Positions 1 through 5,442 of a DNA stretch of 6,023 bases are shown piece after piece. The translations under genes and the position numbers were made by a program. The DNA is taken from contig JALUWE010000545.1 of assembly GCA_027019845.1 (NCBI GenBank), positions 1 to 6,023 on the forward strand, written 5' to 3'. A model generated the notes under the pieces. The model had not been told where the DNA came from. It saw only the letters and a program-made list of their open reading frames with translations, and ran no database searches. The DNA is from Anaerolineales bacterium. GTDB taxonomy: Bacteria; Chloroflexota; Anaerolineae; Anaerolineales; JABWBV01. The first letter of the stretch is position 1; every line of letters starts with the position of its first letter.

Positions 1-413
1 GAGCGGGTGAGCTGCAGGCGCGGGAGCAGGAACCAGGCTTCGGGGAAGGGTTCCCAGGCCGGGGTGCGGGGTTCGCCCCAAAAAAACGAGAAGCCGCCGA
101 ACAATTTGGGGCCGATCTCGGGGGGGGTGTCGGGCTGGAGGGGGAGAATGTGCCGGAAGAGGCGGTCGATCTGGGTTTGCAGGTGGTGGAAGCGGTCTGC
201 GCCGCGCGCGGTGAGCACGGCCGCGCGGCCGTATCCGGCCAGGGCGAGGGGGCGGTTTTCGTTTTCCCAGTAGACGCGCGGCCGGCCTGCGCCCGCGTGC
301 AGGAAGTCGAGCAGGGGGACGCCCGGCCAGGGTCGGGAGACGGTCAGCAGGGTGCCGGGCAGGGGGTCGAGGAGGGAGGGGGTCGGCCCCGTGTCAGGCC
401 GGGTCGTGAGCAT
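1..413 (-). CDS. menF: Isochorismate synthase, N-terminal part (runs off left edge)
   Basis: The minus-strand frame from ATG at 413 is open to the window edge, giving 137 codons of an unfinished gene. Residues read VYWENENRPLALAGYG, then KLFGGFSFFW near residue 102, then WEPFPEAWFLLPRLQLTR at the edge. This matches the N-terminal layout of chorismate-using isochorismate synthases (MenF/EntC/DhbC): a 'YWE...AGYG' strand, then 'LFGGFSF', then 'WE.FP...F.LPR'. These cytoplasmic enzymes convert chorismate to isochorismate, the first step of menaquinone or of catecholate siderophore synthesis. The catalytic C-terminal chorismate-binding half lies outside the window, so MenF and EntC types cannot be separated; menaquinone is the likelier use. 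The start overlaps the end of the tetR gene by 20 nt, and I see no good Shine-Dalgarno sequence, which suggests translational coupling. The first 20 or so residues are Pro/Thr-rich and weakly conserved, so the exact start is uncertain. Confidence 0.82.
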   Translation of the reverse strand, partial: MLTTRPDTGPTPSLLDPLPGTLLTVSRPWPGVPLLDFLHAGAGRPRVYWENENRPLALAGYGRAAVLTARGADRFHHLQTQIDRLFRHILPLQPDTPPEIGPKLFGGFSFFWGEPRTPAWEPFPEAWFLLPRLQLTR

Positions 414-1029
414 CGTTGAGTTGGCGGATGCGCGCTTCGGAGACGCCAATGCTGCGCAGCAACATGGTGCGCAGGGTGGGCAGCACGCGTTCGGGTTCGG
501 GGCTGCCGGTGTGTACCCAGCGGATGACCACTTCGTTGATGGCGCCGATCCAGGCGTAGGCCGCGACTTCGGTGTCTAGGGGGGGGATGTCGCCTTCTTC
601 GACGGCCTGATCGAGGTAGCCTTTGATCACGCGGGCGAAGCGGTCGAGGATTTGCAGCCGTTTCTGTTCGAAGGCCTGTCCCAAACCGACGGCCTGGACG
701 AGGAAGATTTTGGCCAGGTTGCGGTAGCTGCCAAAGGTTTGCAGGCCCATTTGGAGCGCGGCGTTGACGCGGCGCACGCCGTCGGGTTCTTGTTCGATGG
801 CGGCCATGAGTTTGCGTTCCAGCAGCCCGGCGAATTCGTCCACCAGGGCGAGGAAGATGCGCTGTTTGCTGGGGAAGTGGAAGTAGACCGCGCCTTTGGA
901 GGTTTGGGACTCGGCGACGATCTCGTCTACTTTGGTGTCGTGGTAGCCTTTGGTGGAGAAGACTTTGATGGCTGCGTCGAGGATGCGCTGGCGGGTGGTT
1001 TGTTCGGGGGTGTCGTTGAGGAAGGACAT
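394..1029 (-). CDS. TetR/AcrR family transcriptional regulator
   Basis: This 211-residue protein has the usual TetR length. The N-terminal DNA-binding domain covers about residues 13-62: RQRILDAAIKVFSTKGYHDT, then VDEIVAESQTSKGAVYFHF, with SKGAVYFHFPSK as the recognition-helix region typical of the family. Residues 65-205 are a helical ligand-binding and dimerisation domain, whose ligand cannot be told from sequence. Start: the frame stays open back to a TTG at 1158, but that codon lies inside the promoter. The ATG at 1029 gives the normal TetR N-terminus of about 12 residues before the first helix, although no clear Shine-Dalgarno sequence precedes it. The 3' end overlaps the downstream isochorismate synthase start by 20 nt, so the two are probably one operon. 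A palindromic site over the presumed transcription start (1122-1141) points to autorepression. The family assignment is sure; the target beyond its own operon is not known. Confidence 0.95.
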   Translation of the reverse strand: MSFLNDTPEQTTRQRILDAAIKVFSTKGYHDTKVDEIVAESQTSKGAVYFHFPSKQRIFLALVDEFAGLLERKLMAAIEQEPDGVRRVNAALQMGLQTFGSYRNLAKIFLVQAVGLGQAFEQKRLQILDRFARVIKGYLDQAVEEGDIPPLDTEVAAYAWIGAINEVVIRWVHTGSPEPERVLPTLRTMLLRSIGVSEARIRQLNDAHDPA

Positions 1030-1121
1030 GGGGAGTTGGCGCGAGAAGTTGGAGGGGCACAGCGGGGAGATGATGGCGTGTGTGAGGGTGGAAAGCCGCC
1101 GTGCCGTAGCGGGTAGCGGAA

Positions 1122-1141
1122 CAGACCGACCAGTCGGTCTG
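1122..1141. promoter_or_regulatory. Probable TetR operator (perfect 9-bp inverted repeat)
   Basis: CAGACCGAC and GTCGGTCTG form a perfect inverted repeat around a central CA. Its size and its GACCGAC/GTCGGTC core resemble operators known for several TetR-family repressors. It begins 5 nt downstream of the -10 hexamer of the minus-strand promoter, so it covers the expected transcription start of the tetR-menF operon. Binding there would block initiation. The only DNA-binding regulator of this family in view is the adjacent TetR, which makes it the natural ligand; this is inference. The site is about 60 bp from the nearest candidate promoter of the divergent sigma-factor gene, so direct repression of that gene looks less likely. 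Confidence 0.8.
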
Positions 1142-1146
1142 GGTGA

Positions 1147-1175
1147 AATATAGCACAAGGAAACCCTGCCGTCAA
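1147..1175 (-). promoter_or_regulatory. Sigma-70 promoter of the tetR-menF operon
   Basis: On the minus strand TTGACG (1175-1170) is followed by a 17-nt spacer and TATATT (1152-1147), each one base from the housekeeping consensus. Initiation is expected about 7 nt downstream, near 1140, inside the palindromic operator. This leaves a leader of about 110 nt before the ATG at 1029. In that leader I see no clear riboswitch or terminator. Confidence 0.8.
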
Positions 1176-1300
1176 CTCCCCATTCCGAAAAGAACGTGTT
1201 ATACTGAATCCATCCCCTTTTCTGCCCGTAGTACTTCCGACCTAATGAAAAGACCGCGCATCACCCCTGCTGCTTGTAACTTTTACGATTGGAAGGGGTT

Positions 1301-1864
1301 ATGTTAATTGAAAAATCCAACGGCCACGACGCCCCTGACAAAGTGATTCTGAAAAGAGCCGCGCAAGGGGACGAGGATGCTTTTGGTGCTCTTTACCAGC
1401 GGTACGTAGGCCGCATTTACAACTACGTGTACTACCGCACCGGCAACCAGCACGACGCCGAGGACCTGACCGCACGGGTTTTCTTACGGGCTATGCGGCA
1501 CATTCACAACTACCAGGATCGGGGTGTTCCTTTCTCCGCCTGGTTGTACCGGATCGCCCACAATCTGGTAGCCAACTGGCACCGGGACAACAGCCGCAGG
1601 CAGGAAATTTCGCTGGATGACGTGTACGTCGTCAACCACTCTCCCGAACACCCGGAAGCGGCTCTGTTACAAAGTGAGGAGCGGGAGGCTTTGCTGGAGG
1701 TAATCCGCCAGTTACCTCCCGAGAGGCAGCAACTCCTGATCCTCAAGTTCGTCGAACATCTGTCGAATGCGGAGATCGGCCAGGTGATGGGGCGCACCGA
1801 AGGAGCGATCAAAAGTCTCTATCACCGCACGCTGCTCTCACTGCGAGACAAAATGCACTCATAA
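1301..1864 (+). CDS. ECF-type RNA polymerase sigma factor (sigma-70 family)
   Basis: This 187-residue protein has the two-domain ECF layout. Sigma region 2 covers about residues 15-100: AFGALYQRYVGRIYNYVYYR, the DAEDLTARVFLRAM motif at 52-65 that contacts the polymerase clamp, and FSAWLYRIAHNLVANWHRD for -10 recognition. Region 4 covers about 127-183: LPPERQQLLILKFVEHLSNAEIG, then a helix-turn-helix (VMGRTEGAIKSLYHRTL) for the -35. Such factors redirect RNA polymerase to a small stress or envelope regulon. Start: ATG at 1301 follows a GGAAGGGG ribosome site at 1291-1298; a TTG four codons upstream would itself overlap that site and was rejected. A possible -10, TATACT at 1200-1205, lacks a recognisable -35, so the promoter is unresolved. 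I saw no clear ECF-style GGAAC/CGTC autoregulatory promoter. The next gene begins 12 nt downstream and is probably co-transcribed. Confidence 0.93.
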   Translation: MLIEKSNGHDAPDKVILKRAAQGDEDAFGALYQRYVGRIYNYVYYRTGNQHDAEDLTARVFLRAMRHIHNYQDRGVPFSAWLYRIAHNLVANWHRDNSRRQEISLDDVYVVNHSPEHPEAALLQSEEREALLEVIRQLPPERQQLLILKFVEHLSNAEIGQVMGRTEGAIKSLYHRTLLSLRDKMHS

Positions 1865-1876
1865 GGCAGGAAGAAG

Positions 1877-2260
1877 ATGAAGATTATCGATAGCTTACGC
1901 GAAAGGCTGCCCCGCTTGCAGAAGGAGGCGGCCTTGCCCCCGGATTTGCTGGCCATCGAAGCGCGGCTCGAAAGCGCGTTGACGCCAATCACCCCGCGTC
2001 CCGAATTTGTTCATTCTCTACAAAACCGTTTGAGACAGGCCTCGTTGAGCCGTCCCCAGCAGACGACCGCGCTTGCACGCCTGGAAATGGATAAACGGAG
2101 AAACATTTTGCTCGGCACCGCGGGCTTCCTGGGCGTCTCTATTTTGATTCTTTCGAGCTTCCGGATCGCGCTGACGCTATTGGGCGCGCTGGGGATTCTT
2201 TATCAGACCAACCAGCAACTGAGGCAAAAGAAGTCCTCTTCCGTGCTGAATTCTTTCTAG
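1877..2260 (+). CDS. Small membrane protein co-transcribed with the ECF sigma factor; possible anti-sigma factor
   Basis: The start ATG is preceded by AGGAAG (1868-1873), 12 nt after the sigma factor stop. The 127 residues split into a charged, helical N-terminal part (1-73) that includes PRPEFVHSLQNRLRQ at about 40-54, and a strongly hydrophobic stretch from about 76 to 109. That stretch is broken by Arg96, so it may be one long helix or a tight hairpin of two. A polar tail (TNQQLRQKK) ends the protein. Position right behind an ECF sigma gene and the layout 'soluble helices then membrane anchor' fit a membrane anti-sigma factor that holds the sigma factor at the membrane. The protein has no cysteine at all, so the common HxxxCxxC zinc anti-sigma motif is absent. 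I do not recognise a named family; the anti-sigma role is inferred from context only. Confidence 0.85.
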   Translation: MKIIDSLRERLPRLQKEAALPPDLLAIEARLESALTPITPRPEFVHSLQNRLRQASLSRPQQTTALARLEMDKRRNILLGTAGFLGVSILILSSFRIALTLLGALGILYQTNQQLRQKKSSSVLNSF

Positions 2261-2352
2261 CCTGAATTGCGGATACCACAGAAGCTGTCATGGCGAGGGT
2301 GCACCGCACCCGCCTGCCCTGAGCAGCGTCGAGTCGTTCTTTATCTCTCTCG

Positions 2353-2380
2353 AACAACCCTCTTGAAAGGGTTGTTTTTT
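2353..2380 (+). terminator. Intrinsic terminator of the sigma factor operon
   Basis: AACAACCCT and AGGGTTGTT form a perfect 9-bp stem with a 6-nt CTTGAA loop; the 3' arm runs directly into a T tract ending at 2380. It lies about 90 nt after the stop of the small membrane protein gene and is oriented to end the plus-strand sigma operon. The A residues before the stem are few, so it is probably one-directional. Confidence 0.85.
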
Positions 2381-2412
2381 GTAACTACTGGGGCCTTCAG
2401 AAGGACATGGGT

Positions 2413-2673
2413 TGTGTGTCATTCTGAGCGACTGGCGTTGCCTGTGTGTCATTCTGAGCGACAGCGAAGAATCTCGATGATGGTGAGGGAGATGGTGACG
2501 GACGACCGGGGACGGGGGACGGATGACCGGGGCGTGGTTATTGGGGGTCGGGGCGACCGGCCGGTCGCCCCGACGGTCGCTGCGTTCCGGATTCTTCGGT
2601 CGCTGCGCCCCGGATTCTTCGGTCGCTGCGCTCCCTCAGAATGACGGGAGAGGGCGCGCTCCCTCAGAATGAC
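2413..2673. repeat. Cluster of nested short direct and inverted repeats (REP-like) in a convergent intergenic region
   Basis: Several repeat units are packed here. A plus-oriented unit GTCATTCTGAGCGACAGCG...GAATCTC is at 2448-2475, and its first half is repeated exactly at 2413-2432 and 2443-2462 (20 nt, offset 30). The same unit lies inverted at 2612-2645 (on the minus strand GTCATTCTGAGGGAG...GAAGAATCC), with partial copies at 2587-2607 (21 nt identical to 2610-2630) and 2656-2673 (18 nt identical to 2628-2645). A 15-nt near-repeat GACGGAYGACCGGGG occurs at 2497-2511 and 2518-2532. The two arms flank a perfect palindrome at 2547-2574. The cluster sits between the 3' ends of two converging transcripts, a usual place for REP/BIME-type elements. 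Open frames through it are low-complexity readings of the repeats, not genes. The stretch 2261-2352 upstream holds only a small GGGTGC/GCACCC inverted repeat (2297-2311). Confidence 0.8.
2547..2574. repeat. Perfect 28-bp palindrome
   Basis: The 14-nt arm GTCGGGGCGACCGG is followed immediately by its exact reverse complement, with no spacer. It lies at the centre of the repeat cluster, between the inverted GTCATTCTGAG units. There is no T tract on either side, so it is not a standard intrinsic terminator, though as RNA it would form a very stable hairpin. It could be the core of a transposable REP-like unit or a protein-binding site; which one cannot be told from one copy. Confidence 0.85.
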
Positions 2674-2689
2674 ATCATCCGAAGCCAGG

Positions 2690-3061
2690 TTAAGCCTCCT
2701 GTCCGGCAGATGCGTCCTTATGCCGCTCTCTCAAGAGCCTGTCTGCCAACCATTGCGCTTCGGCCAGCAAGTCGATGTCGTCGGGGAGTTTGTGTTCGGG
2801 TGTGATGTGCATGAGAAAGTGTGCCGCGATGTCGCGCACAGATTCGGGCGCGGCGCGATAAGACGCCAGTTGCCGCAAGGCATTCAATGCGCTCAACTGG
2901 GGGTTCGCGATTCCCCGCCGCCGGAAGTATTCGTTGATCACCACGCCGGCTGCCCGCCGGGCGCACACTCTGGCGCGCCCTTCGTTTCCCTGTTGGCGGG
3001 AAGCCCGTGCCATCTCCATCTCACGCAAAAAGTTGATTTCCCATTCAAGCAATTCGCTCAT
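2690..3061 (-). CDS. Hypothetical helical protein, possibly HEPN-like
   Basis: This 123-residue minus-strand frame begins with ATG at 3061, preceded by GGAGGG (3075-3070) at 8-nt spacing, and reads as a normal soluble protein rich in helix formers. Residues 1-50 (ending RARVCARRAAGVVINEYFRR) resemble in pattern the first helices of small HEPN proteins, where a YxxAxxxxQxAAEKALKAYL-type helix occurs. Residues 76-81 read RDIAAH, which fits the R-polar-x3-H pattern of HEPN ribonucleases. This resemblance is by eye and could be chance; I do not recognise a family with certainty. No nucleotidyltransferase or other toxin-antitoxin partner is next to it: upstream is the divergent cyclase gene and downstream the repeat cluster. 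No membrane segment or signal peptide is seen. A coding role is supported by the ribosome site and by protein-like composition compared with the Cys/Pro/Phe-rich opposite-strand reading. Confidence 0.75.
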   Translation of the reverse strand: MSELLEWEINFLREMEMARASRQQGNEGRARVCARRAAGVVINEYFRRRGIANPQLSALNALRQLASYRAAPESVRDIAAHFLMHITPEHKLPDDIDLLAEAQWLADRLLRERHKDASAGQEA

Positions 3062-3095
3062 GCCTGCTGCCCTCCGAACAACATTTCAAACGCAT

Positions 3096-3110
3096 TTCAC
3101 CTCTGGTGAA
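3096..3110. promoter_or_regulatory. Short inverted repeat upstream of the 123-residue gene; possible operator
   Basis: TTCACC and GGTGAA form a perfect 6-bp inverted repeat around TCT, beginning 35 nt upstream of the minus-strand start at 3061. Its place in the 5' leader or promoter region of that gene would suit a repressor site. Short palindromes arise by chance, and no matching regulator is identified. Confidence 0.3.
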
Positions 3111-3180
3111 TCGCGGTCTATTTTTACCTTTTCTGGAAACACCCGGCTATAATCTCATGGTAGACTTCGGGAGCCTTGTG

Positions 3181-3208
3181 TTGTCCAGGGTCTCGATTTA
3201 CTGATAAT
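3181..3208 (+). promoter_or_regulatory. Candidate promoter for the cyclase operon
   Basis: TTGTCC (4 of 6 consensus bases) is separated by 16 nt from GATAAT (5 of 6) at 3203-3208. The -10 overlaps the left boundary of the MITE-like element, so insertion may have helped create it. An alternative is the perfect -10 TATAAT at 3148-3153, which lacks a good -35. Either would give a leader of at least 160 nt containing the element. I cannot choose between them. Confidence 0.3.
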
Positions 3209-3345
3209 ACTTACGCAGTTGGGACCTCACAGATCTACTATCACACGATGCAGGAAGATTTTACCCAAAATCGATTGCATGCGGGCATCTCCATGTGCTT
3301 CGAGACCTGTGAGGTCTGGGTACGACTTTTCAAGTGCGTAAGTCC
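3207..3345. mobile_element. MITE-like element with ACTTACGCA terminal inverted repeats, flanked by TA
   Basis: ACTTACGCA at 3209-3217 is matched by its reverse complement TGCGTAAGT at 3335-3343. Inside each end lies a second inverted motif: GGACCTCACAGATCT at 3222-3236 and AGACCTGTGAGGTCT at 3303-3317 (13 of 15 match when inverted; the right copy is itself a palindrome with a GTG centre). Two nt beyond each 9-bp repeat is a TA (3205-3206 and 3346-3347), as expected for TA-targeting IS630/Tc1-mariner type insertions. With those two nt the ends read ATACTTACGCA and, inverted, GGACTTACGCA. The interior of about 65 bp codes for nothing, so this would be a non-autonomous element moved by a transposase elsewhere. 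The gaps between end repeat and inner motif differ (4 versus 17 nt). The assignment to a transposon family is inference. Confidence 0.6.
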
Positions 3346-3378
3346 TATTTGATTGTAACAACATTTGGAAAATTTTCT

Positions 3379-5442
3379 ATGGTTGCAGAAAAGCAAAACT
3401 TCGTCCAGCGAATCACCCGCCGCCTGCTTTCTGTTCCTTTGAGGTTAAAAATATCGGTGCCTTACCTGATCATCGCCACGTTGCTGGCCGCGCTGGCCAC
3501 TTTCCAGGTCAGCCGCGCCTTTCAAACCACGCTGGAAGGCAGATTGAGGGGGCAACTCGCAGATGCCGCGGCGCGGGTCGCGGAAGGCGTCATCGCGATC
3601 GAAGCCCGCCAACTCACCTGGCTTCGAACGCTTGCGTTTACTGCCGGCGTTCCCGAGTCGCTGGCAGAAGAAGATTATGACACATTGAAAAACCTGGTCT
3701 TCCCGCAAATCGTCAATAACAACATCCCCTTCGTCGAAATTTTGGACCGCCGCGGCAACCCCGTCGCAACATGGCACACGCTAGGCCAGCCGGGCTTCTA
3801 CGAAGAAAACGAAAACACGGACTACACCTCCTGGCCCCTGGTGAGAGACGTGCTGGCAGGAGAAAACGACGAACTCGGCAACAAATATGCCGAGATCGTC
3901 GCCACGCCCTGGGGGTTGGTGCTGTATACCGCCGGGCCGATCATCACCACCGAAAACGAGTTGCTTGGCGTCATTCTGGTGGGAACCCCGATGGAGGAAG
4001 TGGTGCTGGAGCTGAAAGACCAAAGCATCGCGGACGTCACCATTTACGATCCGCAGGGAAGGCCAACCGTATCCAGTCTGGGCATTGACGCATCGTCTAC
4101 GGCACTCAGCCCGCAACAACAAGAGCAAATTAGTGCAAACCCGGAGGTGGTCCCGCTACGAAACATCGCTTCTGGCCAGCGAGGTTATATCGAGGCGTTG
4201 GAACTGCTCTACATTCGAGCCGAGCCGACCGGGTGGTACTTCGGCGTCTCTTTGCCTGAAGCGTTGATCGCAGACATTCAGGGGCCAAGCATCTGGCAGC
4301 TTGTGCTGATCTTTGCGCTGGGGGTGTTGATCCTGATTGGGCTGGGCGTATTGGTTGCTCAGACCATCGCTATTCCCATTTCCAATCTGGTTCAGGCCAC
4401 GCGCAAAGTTGGAGAGGGGGAACTGGAGGTCGAGGTCAATGTGTTCGCAGACGATGAGATCGGCTATCTGACGCAGGGGTTCAACCAAATGGTTGCAGAC
4501 CTGAAACAACGCGAGTTCATCGCCGAGATTTTTGGCCGCATGGTCTCGGAAGAGGTGCGAGAAGCCGTGCTCCAGGGTCAAATCGCGCTGGGGGGCGAAA
4601 TACGCGCCGTGGCTGTGCTCTTCACCGACATTCGCGGCTTCACCTCTCTGGCCGAGAGAATTCCTGCCACCGAGATGATCTCGGTCTTGAATGAATTCTT
4701 CTCGGTAATCAGCCGGGCTACGAAAAAGCACCAGGGGCTGATCAACCGTTTTGGCGGTGATAGCGCGCTGGTCGTTTTTGGCGCGCCGATCAAACGTCCC
4801 CTCTTCGAGTCGTTGGAACACGCTATCGAGGCAGCCATCGATATTCGTGTCGGCATAGCCGTCTTGAACGCGGAACGAATTTCTCGATCTTTGCAACCTT
4901 TGAGATTTGGCATCGGAATCAACTCCGGCAACGCGGTGGCCGGAAATCTGGGCAGCGAAGATCGCTTCGAATACACTGTGATCGGGGACGTGGTCAACGT
5001 GGCAGCCCGCTTGCAAGGCCTGACGCGCGACTATCCCCAAACGCCGTTACTCATCCCGGCCTCCTCGGTCAAACCGGTGCGCGAGCAGTTGGCAGTGGAA
5101 TTTCTCGACCTCGGAGAATTTCAATTGAAAGGCAAGGAAAAGCCGACCAGAACATACGCCATTCTCGGCCCCCGGTTGTCCGAAACGGCTCTCTTCGATT
5201 CCCTCGACATTCCAGCATTCAACGCGCTGCTCGCCTGTTATCTCTACTGTCTTGGATTTTCGGTGCAGGTTGCCAGCAAAACGCTTCAAATCGAGCCGGA
5301 AATCATCCGGCGTTGCCTGCAAATCGGGCACGAAAAAAGCGAACACATTACCGAATTGTTGACCCAACACTTCGATCTCAAGGACGAACAAATCGAACGA
5401 CTGCGTTCGTATGCGGAAAAGGATCAGCTTGAAACAACCTGA
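3379..5442 (+). CDS. Membrane receptor-type class III adenylate/guanylate cyclase (sensor-HAMP-cyclase)
   Basis: This 687-residue protein makes a cyclic nucleotide in response to an outside signal. A first membrane helix (about 24-44) is followed by a 260-residue extracytoplasmic sensor (45-302) of double-Cache size and pattern (GLVLYTAGPI...LLGVILVGTPME), a second helix (305-328), a HAMP relay (329-381) and a class III cyclase domain (405-595). Metal-binding Asp417 (LFTDIRGFT) and Asp461 (GGDSALVVFG) are present, as are transition-state Asn540 and Arg544 (VVNVAARL). The base-recognition lysine is replaced by Arg457 (INRFGGD), and the partner position is Thr533 (EYTVIGD), as in many bacterial class IIIb enzymes; ATP is the likely substrate. 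Residues 600-687 form an extra helical tail with a helix-turn-helix-like stretch near 620-650. Start: the ATG at 3379 was preferred because an in-frame GTG at 3334 lies at the right end of the MITE and lacks a ribosome site. The weak GGAAAA before the ATG leaves some doubt. Confidence 0.95.
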   Translation: MVAEKQNFVQRITRRLLSVPLRLKISVPYLIIATLLAALATFQVSRAFQTTLEGRLRGQLADAAARVAEGVIAIEARQLTWLRTLAFTAGVPESLAEEDYDTLKNLVFPQIVNNNIPFVEILDRRGNPVATWHTLGQPGFYEENENTDYTSWPLVRDVLAGENDELGNKYAEIVATPWGLVLYTAGPIITTENELLGVILVGTPMEEVVLELKDQSIADVTIYDPQGRPTVSSLGIDASSTALSPQQQEQISANPEVVPLRNIASGQRGYIEALELLYIRAEPTGWYFGVSLPEALIADIQGPSIWQLVLIFALGVLILIGLGVLVAQTIAIPISNLVQATRKVGEGELEVEVNVFADDEIGYLTQGFNQMVADLKQREFIAEIFGRMVSEEVREAVLQGQIALGGEIRAVAVLFTDIRGFTSLAERIPATEMISVLNEFFSVISRATKKHQGLINRFGGDSALVVFGAPIKRPLFESLEHAIEAAIDIRVGIAVLNAERISRSLQPLRFGIGINSGNAVAGNLGSEDRFEYTVIGDVVNVAARLQGLTRDYPQTPLLIPASSVKPVREQLAVEFLDLGEFQLKGKEKPTRTYAILGPRLSETALFDSLDIPAFNALLACYLYCLGFSVQVASKTLQIEPEIIRRCLQIGHEKSEHITELLTQHFDLKDEQIERLRSYAEKDQLETT
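5419..5423 (+). promoter_or_regulatory. Ribosome binding site for the TTG-started membrane protein gene
   Basis: AAGGA lies within the last cyclase codons, 5 nt before the TTG at 5429. It decides the start of the downstream gene, which has no suitable ATG before its membrane helix, and supports translational coupling with the cyclase. Confidence 0.7.

Noticed and set aside
652..1116. 154-codon plus-strand open frame opposite tetR
   Set aside because: It is antisense to a certain gene and has the Gly/Val/Phe-rich composition of a complementary reading.
344..1156. 270-codon minus-strand open frame over the tetR gene
   Set aside because: The translation is a Pro/Arg/His-rich low-complexity reading, while the overlapping frame gives a clear TetR protein. 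High GC keeps the other frames open.
1289..1300. TTG start four codons upstream for the sigma factor
   Set aside because: It would consume the ribosome site GGAAGGGG; the ATG at 1301 is well placed behind that site.
2413..2462. Two exact 20-nt repeats at 30-nt spacing as a CRISPR
   Set aside because: There are only two copies with a 10-nt spacer, and the unit belongs to the dispersed GTCATTCTGAG family.
2547..2574. 28-bp palindrome as a Rho-independent terminator
   Set aside because: No T tract follows on either strand and there is no loop; the terminator at 2353-2380 already serves the plus-strand operon.
2267..2644. 125-codon plus-strand open frame
   Set aside because: It crosses a terminator and the repeat cluster, and its sequence simply reads the repeats (duplicated CHSER segments).
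2669..3109. 146-codon plus-strand open frame
   Set aside because: It is opposite a frame with a good ribosome site and normal protein composition, and its own composition is Cys/Pro/Phe-rich.
3156..3203. 15-codon open frame MVDFGSLVLSRVSIY as a leader peptide
   Set aside because: No ribosome site precedes it and nothing suggests attenuation; a perfect TATAAT only 2 nt upstream makes translation from that promoter implausible.
3334..3378. GTG start giving a 702-residue cyclase
   Set aside because: The GTG overlaps the right inverted repeat of the MITE-like element and lacks a ribosome site; the ATG at 3379 gives a normal short N-terminus before the first membrane helix.
4156..5040. 294-codon minus-strand open frame inside the cyclase gene
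   Set aside because: It is antisense to the conserved HAMP and catalytic region, with no recognisable motifs.
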